Source: Pyronema omphalodes (taxonomy: Eukaryota; Ascomycota; Pezizomycetes; Pezizales; Pyronemataceae). Taken from it: DNA of 64,000 bases. Under the pieces are notes generated by a model. That model ran no database searches and was not told the origin of the DNA. It was given only the letters and a program-made list of their open reading frames with translations. Location of the stretch: the NCBI GenBank assembly GCA_024516155.1, contig JAJJXM010000068.1:186001-250000 (forward strand), given 5' to 3'. A program made the translations under genes and the position numbers. Shown here piece by piece: positions 1-9,576 of the stretch (position 1 is the first letter of the stretch; every line of letters starts with the position of its first letter).

Positions 1-1020
1 TTCTTCCTTTGGGATGATGACGCTGCGAGGGGTGGGTGTGGGTAGAAAGGAGTTGTGAGTGTTGGGAAGAGTCGAGTTTCAACTTTTTGGTGTTGAGATG
101 GGAAGTTGAAGTTGAAGTTGAAGCTGAAGCTGAAGTTGAAGAAGGTATATATAAGAGAGTCGACGAGTTGCTCTGTGAGTTGCAGTTGATTCGTATGTAA
201 TGTAGTCTTGGTCTCGGTCCAGACGAGTGCGAGAATGAGAGTGAGAGGGAGGAGTGCTAGGTGAGGCTGTGAAGATGTGAAAGGAAGTGTCGTTCGCGAG
301 AATCTCACTGGTCCGTGTCAGGCAAAGAGTGTCGTTCGCGAGAATCTCACTGGTCCGCGTCAGGTAAAATGAAGTGCCTGCTGATGTAGATTTCGATGTG
401 GCAACTGCCAGCCAGTAAGTTCAAAGCAAAGTACAGTATCTCTTCGCCGCGTTGAGTGCTGGCTGGCTGGCTGGCCTCGCTGCTGTCGGCGAAAGGGCAA
501 GCGCAAATTGCTTTTCTCACGATGCCGCTTCACAGCAGCAGGAGCAGCTCAGTCGGGAAGCAACACTCAAGGACTCGAGGCCTCAGGGAGAACTCCACCT
601 CTTCCACTCAACTTCTCCCAGAAAAAAACCAAACCAGTCCTCTTTCTCCTCCTCATCCTCCACCTCGCCCCCCCGAACACAATCACCGTCCTGCCCAGAG
701 AAATTATCCATTCGACTGCGACAATCCCCCACATCATCCCCACCGATTATCTGACTATCTTCCCAAATCTGAGAGCCCCCAGTTGCCCCAGACAAGTCAC
801 CAATCCCCCCCCCCCCCCCCCTCCCCCCCCCAAGCTCACTTCTATCGCTGCCTCCCCCGACTGCCGCTACCTCTAAACCTCCGACGCCTCCGCAACTACG
901 ACTGTCCACAGAAAGTCCCGAACTGAAAAGAGTACCTACAACCAGAAGAACAACCCAGAAATCCCAGAAAACAAGTCCGCATTATAACAAACACCCTCCC
1001 ACACACGTCCAGACGGTCCG
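1..1020 (+). promoter_or_regulatory. upstream/leader region of the Gal4-type regulator
   Basis: No protein gene is supported here. The stretch holds a TTGAAG-type simple repeat (about 103-143), a 42-bp tandem duplication (286-364), then a strongly C/T-rich segment (about 590-1000) with a 17-nt and a 9-nt run of C separated by one T (805-831). Long pyrimidine-rich leaders also precede the other plus-strand genes at 9.6 and 35.9 kb, so this is probably promoter plus 5' UTR. An ATG at 522 opens a frame running to 926; if the transcript starts upstream of it, this would be an upstream ORF of about 134 codons. Its proline-rich composition simply reflects the C-rich DNA, and I do not regard it as a gene. 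Confidence 0.5.
286..364. repeat. 42-bp period tandem duplication
   Basis: Bases 286-322 and 328-364 are the same 37-bp sequence with a single T/C difference. The spacing gives a period of 42 bp. Each copy contains the motif TTCGCGAG. It lies upstream of the zinc-cluster gene. Confidence 0.9.
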
Positions 1021-1030
1021 ATGAATCCCG
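1014..1030. promoter_or_regulatory. CGG-N11-CCG site over the start codon
   Basis: CGG at 1014-1016 and CCG at 1028-1030 are separated by exactly 11 bases, the classical Gal4 dimer site. It overlaps the ATG at 1021 of a Gal4-type regulator. By chance such a site is expected about once per 4 kb, so the match alone is weak; its position is what draws attention. Confidence 0.25.
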
Positions 1031-4000
1031 TTGCGACGTCAAATAAGAGAGCTCGGTCTGAGCAGTCGTCGGCAGTGAGTGACTCTTCACACGCAGAATT
1101 ATTACCTCTTCCACAGCCCATGATTCTCCCCTCCTTCCAAACATGCACATACATGCTTCCGCTTCACGCAGTGGAGCATGACTCATCTGTCCATACTGAG
1201 ATCCATTACTGACTTCCTCACCAGTGCACCGAGTGTCAGGTATGAATGCGAAACTCCCATCCCATTGCGTTTTGAGAATGAACAACAACTGAAGAGTCGC
1301 CCGTAATTATATTCGCGCAGCGTAGGAAAGGCAAGGTACGTTACAGTTGTCTTCGCAGACAGAGAGCAAATATTCCACATTCACATGCGTCCCCTGTAAC
1401 ACCTACACCATCCCATCATCCCATCACCCCCCAATGCATCCCAAAAATGTAACCATTACGTCGAACCACCACGCAACACCTCCGCCCCGATCTTCTCCCG
1501 CTCTCTGCCCGCAGCCCGGGAGCACCAGCACAGACCGTGCATTTCTCCGTTGCTGCTCTGCACGCCGGAGCCAGACTTATCCTGTTGCTAACACGGGCGC
1601 AGTGCGTTGGGGGAAGACCCTGTACCTTTTGCACGAAAACCGGAAGAAAATGTATCGACCAGCCACAGATCTCGCGGATACCCTTGACTCGGAAGTCGGT
1701 CTCCCTTCGCTTACCGCTCTGTTTTGGGAGCTCGTAGCTCACGTAGGAATGCAGGAACATGGACGACCTCCATGAACGGTGTCAACGCCTGCAGACGCTT
1801 CTGCAAAACATAGATCCGTCTATTAACATCGAGGATCTGATCGGGAACGGTGTCGACTCTACAACCCGCTATGGCCACGACCGGAAACAGTCTTCGGGCG
1901 CCGAATCGTCGGGTGTCGCCACGCCAGAGGAGGAGGAGGGAGGAAATGAGTCCGATACCGAAGAGGACGCAAACCCGTGTAGATTCGAGTGGCACGAAGG
2001 TGAACCCGGGAAAGGGGGCGCTGATGGAAATGCGTTGGCAGACGGAATGGCAGGTCTCAACATCGACTCGAGAGAAGTGGGATATTTAGGTTCGTACCGA
2101 GCGAATATCTATGACGGAGACTTGCTTATCGAGGTCGCACAAATATAGGAAGGTCATCTGCAGCCGCACTGCTTCGACATGTCTACAGATTACTCAAAGC
2201 TCATGAGAGAACAACCGGTGCTGCGGCAGGATCGGATTTCGAATACATTCTCACCTCGCCGATGCCCTCACCAAAGATCAGCTCGGCAGAGAAGGGAATG
2301 TACTTGTCCTGGAACGAGGACCAGTTGATCAACTCCTACTTCCGTTACTACCATTCGTCCTACCCGATTGTCCACGAGACGCTCTTCCGTGAGAAGGTGA
2401 GCAAGTGGAAATCGAACGAATTGAAAGCTCATCCGAACACACATTGGCACACTCTCTACCGCATGGTATTGGTAACTGGTGCCATGGCCAGTGTTACTAA
2501 TCATAACGACCCGTCTGCTTTAGTAGATACCAAGTTGTATGAGATGGTGAAAGAGACCTTTTTCCGCCTGGAATTCTTCTCCTACGGAACGCTAGAAGGA
2601 GTCCAGGCTTTGACATTAATGGTAGGCGCGCTGGTTGTATTCTAGAAGCTTGTCTGACGTGTTTAGGGCGCCTACTTGCAAAAGCGCGACAACCCCAATA
2701 CCGGTTACAACTGTCTAGGAATGGCGATGCGCATGGCCCTTGGACTTGGACTTCACCGGGACGTGTCGGAGAGCAAAGGACCGACTTTGGGTATGGAAAT
2801 TCGCCGGCGTATTTGGTGGACACTCTACATCCTTGATGTCGGCGCATCAATCACCTTCGGCCGACCTACAATTCCTAGCGACAAAGTATTCACCAAGATA
2901 CCGATAAATGTCAACGACCACCATATCACAGATCGCAATGCATTATTACCACCTCCATGCTCGGAAGTCACCGTTTACTCGGGAATGATTGCGCATGCCC
3001 ACCTTTCCATACTAATGAACCGCATCCATCTCAACTTTTTCATTCACCCGCGGTCACTAAGCAGCTGCCGTTTGCCGCTCAGTAGAGAGCTCATTTCTAA
3101 ATTTGATGAGCAGATTACCCGCTGGGAGAAGGCACTACCACCTTACTTTGCAGACCGCCGTCCCGAGCAATGGTTTGCAGCACCAAAAGCGGTGGTGGAA
3201 TGGAAGGCGGCCAACCTGCGCATGCTAATGTACAAATGCTTCCTCGACTGTTTGTCATACTCTCCATCTGACCGGCCTGCACCGACCACCCCTCCTATGC
3301 CCGAGGCGCGCCAGACTCACATTGCACTACTCCCAGAGGTCCGCAAGTGTCTTACCTTTGCGCTCTCCACCATCAGCTCCATTCGCAAATTCACCAACGC
3401 CTACAACCCGTTATGGCATGGTGTAGGATGGTACGCTACCTACTACGTCTTCCAGGCCGCTCTTGTTCTAGTCACTGCCATTCTCTCGGTGCCTAGAGAT
3501 GCCTCCGTTGCAGTCTGGAAGGATGGTGTACTAGACGCTATCCGCTGTCTTCGCATCTTGGAAACTTCAACTGCCAATGCTTCTCGTGTCGCAGTTGTAG
3601 TGCGGTGGTGTCTTTCTCGTATTGAGGGTGGTGAAGTTCAGCGCCCCTGTGTCGGAATTTTCGATAATCCAGTTGAGGAATGCCGTATTACTGTTAACGA
3701 ATTCCGGCAACAAATGGAGATGGAGTACAACGGCATTGTTTCTGGTGGTATTGGTGTGGAAGACTGGAACCAGGGCTACATGTTTGGTCAGGGCGGATTT
3801 GGTGGCACAGGCTTCTTTGGACAGTACGAGGTTCCTACTCCACCAGAAATGGATGTACCAGTACAGCTTGCAAGCGGTATGACAATGGCAGGAGAATTCT
3901 GGGGCGATGCACTACAGGAGGCGGGATTGGGACTTGGATTGGGAATGCCGCAGCATACCGGTCAGCAGTTGCATCAGCAGCACACGACACATCCGCAGGT

Positions 4001-4100
4001 GCATCCACAGGCACATGCGGCTCACACAGGGCAGCATCATCAGCAGCATTCCCAGCAGCAGCAGAGTTACTCTAGAATGCAGCCGGGATATGGCGTTTAG
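1021..4100 (+). CDS. Gal4-type Zn2Cys6 transcription factor (7 exons)
   Basis: Predicted nuclear sequence-specific regulator of 805 aa. Exons read from splice signals: 1021-1074, 1225-1239, 1321-1335, 1603-1694, 1755-2089, 2149-2621, 2667-4100 (2418 nt in total). Residues 19-45 form a complete zinc cluster with spacing CX2CX6CX5CX2CX6C (C19, C22, C29, C35, C38, C45), encoded across exons 2, 3 and 4. It is followed by a PLTRKNMDDLHERCQRLQTL linker/dimerisation segment laid out like the PLTRAHLTEVE region of yeast Gal4. The middle of the protein (roughly 210-480) matches the fungal-specific transcription factor domain (PF04082 type), with the stretch RRRIWWTLYILD. The C-terminus is Gln/His-rich, typical of an activation region. 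The Gal4-type class is inferred from the linker; the regulated pathway cannot be read from the sequence. The start ATG has a poor context (C at -3), so an upstream coding exon cannot be excluded. Intron 4 uses a weak donor, GTCGGT. Confidence 0.85.
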
Positions 4101-5567
4101 GACACACCATGGTAATATGAGCAGGGAGCACAGGGGTAGAGGAGGGATCTGAGGAGATATTGAAGGGGAGATTTTGGCAAGAGGCGACGACTGATGTTGG
4201 TCAGGATTTTAGACGATTGTTCCTCGCGGAAACAAATTTGGCGTGGTTGGATGAAGTCGTATTAGGCGAGATGTGAATGAGTGGGTTGGTCATGGTGTAG
4301 AAAGAAGCGAAGAGAAGTGTGTTGGTGGCTTGGGCAGGCAAGGCAATAACGAAGCCATGGTGGTTGTTGCAAAATCTTGCTGTGTGTAGAGCGAAGCGGG
4401 CGATGATGGATCTGGATGGACCGGAATCGGAGTGGACTACGAGTGATAGCAGTGGTAGAACAGACAGAAGCAGGACAGGATAACGGAAGGTCGGAGTTAA
4501 CGGGTTGTTGAATTGGGTGGGATCCTTTTTCCGTTTTTTGCGGTTTTACATCATTGATACAATGTGGTTGTTTTAAGTTCTTGCTTTCTCCTAACTCGTG
4601 TACTATTTTTTTATCCCTTTTTCGGAGACGGTTTTATTTCATTCCTTCTGTTTCTGTTTAGTCTCTTATTTCTTTCATTTCGTACCAGAGATAGCATGAT
4701 TTTTTTTTCGAGATTTTTTTTTTTTTTGAACTGCAGACAGCCCTACATGGACTAACTTGCAGACTTTCAAATACGATTGCTAAATGTTTATGATGTACAG
4801 TGTATTGTAGTAATAGATGGGGTTACATGATGACGATCATGAAGGACTGGATTAATGGAGATTATAATTTCTTTAGAGCGAGCGGACTGAGGAGTGGTGT
4901 GATTCAGGAGCAGCAGGCTATAGTGAACGATTCCAGCTCCCAAGAACTCTATAGATGGGGGTCAGGGTGTGGGATACAGATGTCGGCGAAGTGGTAGATG
5001 GAGGTGGAGTGTATGGCTGCTATATAGGTGCATGTAACTCTCCAAGCCACCCACCATACAGCACTCCACCTTATCTTCCACCTACCTCTGCAGTCTTGTG
5101 AATCATTCACAAACTTTCAGCAACGCCTAGCAAAGCCAATTGAGCGGATTGAGAACAACTAAGAGCAGTTATTTCAAGAGCTATTCGATAAGCCCGAGGA
5201 GTCCGGGGAGTCCGAGAATATCCAGCTATATGTATACTCTAGGCAGACCTTCGTTTGATGACGTTTATGATGCTGATTTTATGCGGCGCGTATATAGAGT
5301 AGGGTATAACACTGCACCGGTTATGATTACTACGAGAAGACACCTGGACAACCTTACTTTGACAACGTATCCCGAAGCCGAATCATGCGGGGAAGGAACC
5401 ATGGATTCTCATCATAATCCAGCACTCTTGGAATCGGGCGAGGTGCCCTGCATATAAGGTGGCTGGTATTGTAACCGCCCGCAGCTTGCAGATTGCTGGT
5501 CAATCCTCTGCACCGAACCTTATGCCGACATAACCCATTTCCAGTTACACAGGCCTTAAATGTGCAA

Positions 5568-6654
5568 ACTCTACAGTAGAGTATGCCTGGGGGCAGCCCT
5601 GGATGCCCGCTACGACTCCGCCAGAGCCGTCCCCGTCCCTGTGACGATTCCTTGAATTATCATGCTGTTCATGCTATACCCCCGACTATGCTTTGGCTAT
5701 ACGATTGTTGGACGAACGTGCATAAAGCGGCAATGAATACATGGAAGCGGACAATCATACGAGCCTCATCCAGCATCGGTCCTTCTTTTAGAGGTCGGCG
5801 GTCGCTTTAGTGGCACGCCTCCTCAAGGCGGATGGGGCCGTTGCTGAGCGTCGTTGAACATGCCATACATAATCTTGCTGCAGCGGGGATAGTAATGGCT
5901 ACAGCGGGCATAGTTGCAGTCTGCGGCTACGGCGGTGCGTCAAATGGTTGATCTGGGGTCGAGGTTGTGCATTGATATGTATGTCTTGCTTCCTCTACGT
6001 CTGCACTCTAGAGTATGCATCCCATGAACCACGGACCAAGGTAGAGTAAGTTTGCGGTGAGGCTCGCTGCGAGGACTAATTCGCGGAATTGAGAGCAGGA
6101 ATTACTCTAGAGTAGCAGTATGTAGGTAGGTAAATAGCGAAGGAACGGTGGTTATGCAAGGCGAGGCATGTCTGAAAATGAACTGCATCAAGGCTTTTAT
6201 GGTCACTTGGTCAGTTGGTTGACAATAGATAATCAAGGCGGTGAGATTAGGCTGCGAACCTAGAGTGGGCCGAGTAAAATGGAATTGGTTTACCAGTCTC
6301 GGAGGAATTGCTGCGCCGTGGGGGATGTAAATTGATGTTCCATTGCTGCTGTGGATGGATATGTATAACGATGCAACGATATAAAGAACCTCAACGGAGG
6401 AATTGATGTTGGTATGACTGCAGCTTGTTTATATGTTCTCAATGACGCTTTGCAATTGTGCCTCCAGCCTTTTGATCACCGCTTATACATAGCCTCAATC
6501 TGCACGCCAGCTGTTCCGAGTTCGCTTGCCCAGGAACCTCGGAAAGTCCTGAGAGCCCGTTGGCCGCCTTGTCGAGGCTTGTCGAGACTTGTCGCCGCCG
6601 GTGATTAGTCGACTCGGTGATCGACTCTGTCGGTGAAGATTATCGCCTCTAGAG
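5568..6654. promoter_or_regulatory. cluster of ACTCTAGAGT-type palindromic sites
   Basis: Dyad-symmetric copies occur at 5568-5582 (ACTCTAC, one base, GTAGAGT), 6005-6014 (ACTCTAGAGT), 6103-6114 (TACTCTAGAGTA) and 6647-6654 (CTCTAGAG, followed by TA). Half-like forms lie near 5236, 5296 and 6260. Repeated dyads of the same core within 1.1 kb of non-coding DNA could be binding sites for a dimeric regulator. No factor is assigned. Confidence 0.35.
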
Positions 6655-6708
6655 TAACAGTGGTAAGTTATATTTGGCATAATTGGCATAAGGCTGTTCT
6701 GTTCTGTT

Positions 6709-6732
6709 ATGTACATACATATGTATGTACAT
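6709..6732. repeat. perfect 24-bp palindrome
   Basis: Two 12-bp halves, ATGTACATACAT and its reverse complement, abut with no spacer. The related words TGTACATA and GTATGTAC recur in many intergenic places (for example near 29.6, 32.0, 33.3, 33.4, 40.7 and 43.7 kb), so this may be a simple-sequence hotspot rather than a specific site. Confidence 0.85.
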
Positions 6733-9576
6733 TAGAAAGGCAAAAAAAAAAGGAAATCAGCATAATAGTATCGGGGATCTTATGGATTACCCATTACGCA
6801 TACCCATTTCATGGGTGGAATAAGATGCTATATGATATTGATACATAGTATTCTCTACATAGGCATAAAGATAAAGATAAGGCTGGTTTTTCCGTACGTG
6901 TAGTGCTGTTGGTAAGGGGAGCCTGAAGCCTGGAGGTGGTTTCTATGTAGGTTGCTAGGTTGCCTTGCCATGTAAGTTGCGAACCTGACGTGAATTAATA
7001 AGGCTGGACTGGAATGAAATCGTTAATCGTTAATCGTGTATCGTGAATCGTTAATCATAAATCGGATCATAGGGAGGGTTCCTTTTAATTAAAGAACTTC
7101 AGGAGATAAAAAGATAAAAGGGGTTTCGAAGATTGGGAACGCGTTCGAGTTCGGTCGTGTTGTAATATATGTCTGTATGTACTATGGATATGGATATGGA
7201 TACATATGAATTTTTGCAAGTCCAGCCGTTTCATAACCATACATAGCTGCATCTGTTTTTTCTTAATTCGTTTCATCGGCATGAAATCGCGGGGTAGTAA
7301 GGGGGGGGGATTGGTAGGTATGTATGTATCATCTAAAAATTCGTGACCATGGTTCACAAGATACCCTAAAAAAAAAATTTCCTTAGGCCTGTACCATACA
7401 GCATGGTAATTTTTTTTTTTTGGACCTCCAATTCCGACGCGTTCACCTGATTTTTCTCTTTGGCTTTTTTTCTTTCTTTCTTTAACTTCTACTCTACTGC
7501 TGCTGCTTTTGTGGGTGACTTGTAAGTTGTCTGTAAATTACTGTATGTATCATGTAACTTACTCCGCTGCAATATGTACAATCTAGCTTCAGTAATAGAG
7601 CGTACATATTCCAGCACATCATCACGCGTTTGCTTTGAGAAGCACCTTGAAAGCATATGGTGACATACATAGCATAGCATAGCATAGCATAGATAGGTAA
7701 GCTTTGGTCTCTGGGTCCTATTTGGTTCGCGCGGTTCATCTTTTGCAGTTCTCAACAATTTATCGAGGTTGGTATGGTATGTAACTTTCCCCTCCGGGCG
7801 GCCCGCAAAACCCGTGAATAAGAATTCCATTGATTCGAACGTTTGAAAAAGTTGTCGTTCGTGACACATTTCATGATGGTTTCGAGATTTATCCACCTCA
7901 AACTACAAATACCATTTCCTCCGCAAGTCCGCAACGCGATGACAAATAAATTCACGGCGGCGTCACGTCGGACGGGTAGACGTCGCTGAGAGGCGCGGGA
8001 AAAAAAATATTCCATGCTCCCCGCATCGCAGACGTGGCATGGCGGTCTGGCCCTTCAAAACAGAGACCCGAAGCAGACGAAGTAAGCATCATATCGTCAT
8101 GATTGATGTTTCTTCCGTAGTTCAGTTTTCCATTCGATGGTATTTATCTCTATTCCCTTTTCGTTTTTTTTAATTCGATGGTATGATCCTCTTTGTCGGG
8201 ATTATTCGTTGCAGTCGTTCTTTTCGTTCGTTCTTTCCGTTCGCTCCTCGTTCGCTCGCTATCAGTCCAATATCTAGATTGCCTACCTTAACCTAACAAC
8301 CAGTGAGATGTTGTACAGCTGTCGTCCCGTATCCATCCCATATCATCATTTGCTGGGTCTGGCGGTGGTTGCACATTGCCGCCAACACCCTTTCATCTTC
8401 CAGCCCCTCCGTCGGAGTCCTCGTCCTTGTCCTTATGCTCATGGCAAGAGCGGACAGGCGAGGTGTCTCCGGTGCCCTAGACGTGCGGTGAGCTAGAGAG
8501 CAAAGTAAATAGAGCTACCCCTCAAAGGTGATACGGGGACGGCGGAGAAGCAGCGAGACCGACCCGCAAAACTGGCAACCAACTACTCCAAGAATGGTGC
8601 AGCCTAGCCCACCCCTCTATTTACCCCTCCATTTCATGCCCGCCTAGCTGGGGCCCTGAGGGGGGGCAGTGGGAGCAAGAAGGAGTGCCAGATAGTACAC
8701 GTATTCTTACTGGTTACCATTGAATTATAGAAACTCCACCATCAAAGTACAGTTAGCATCAGCGGCAATAGCAGCAGAAGCGCAGAAGCAAAGCAGAAGC
8801 AGAAGCAGCATCATCATCATCATCGTCCAACGTTCTCTCATCGTCATCATCAGACAGCTGCGGCGACGGCGGCAGAACCCTCGCTCCCTTCTCGCGAATT
8901 CCTCCTCCCTTCTTTCTTCCTTCTCCCTTCTCTCCCGCCTCAGTCGTCATCCAGTTGCGATCCGTACCTTCTACTCGCTGTCGCACCTTCTATCTGACCT
9001 TCTCCACATCAATATCGACCCTACTTACCATACCACCACCGCACACCACCACCACCACACCAGACCTACATACAAGGCGTCCATCCAATCCATCCTTTCT
9101 TTTTCTTCGCCAATAAATCCACATAATCTAATCCCTTCATTACCCTCTTCCGGGGATTCTTTTGTGAAAACTCTTCTCACTTCCCTACCCCTCTGCGTTG
9201 TCGAAACTCGCCTCATTCATTGAGCGTGATTCGAACTGGGGAGTCCCCTAACATTTAACTTACCCCCGACTCCCCTCGCTTGTCCGACTTGCAGAAGGGC
9301 AACTAAGCAACAGCACATCAGAAGCAACAAGAAGCATCTCGTACATCTATCTCGCACATCTATCAGCTCGGCACCAGAAGCACAGCGAACATCATCATCA
9401 AGCTGTTGCATAGCTAGTGTTTGACTCCAAAATATTTCATATCCCATAACTCCCGCTTAGATATAGCAGTTGAAGTACCAGCTCCGGATAATATTGACGA
9501 CACCCACCTATCACCCCCCACCTACCCCTCCATTCCAACAACCTTCTCCCATTGTCACACAAAACAACACTGTGCA

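Larger units (their letters stand above)
4101..9576. other. intergenic region without a supported gene
   Basis: This is the 3' flank of the zinc-cluster gene and the long upstream region of the next gene. Open frames are short, mostly lack ATG starts and resemble nothing I recognise. Contents: T-rich DNA (4.5-4.75 kb); palindromic ACTCTAGAGT-family sites (5568-6654); a perfect 24-bp palindrome (6709-6732); imperfect TTAATCG repeats (about 7020-7065); and a C/T-rich leader with AGC/CAT triplet runs (about 8750-9560), probably the 5' UTR of the gene starting at 9577. A TATA-like CTATATAGG at about 5019 precedes a 75-codon ATG frame (5230-5457) of doubtful status. Confidence 0.6.

Noticed and set aside
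9222..9250. ATTCGAACTGGGG as a tRNA T-arm on the minus strand
   Set aside because: No complementary T stem, acceptor or anticodon arm in the required positions.
9421..9576. N-terminal extension of the 748-aa protein
   Set aside because: The open frame begins at TTG and has no ATG before 9577; the segment reads as leader.
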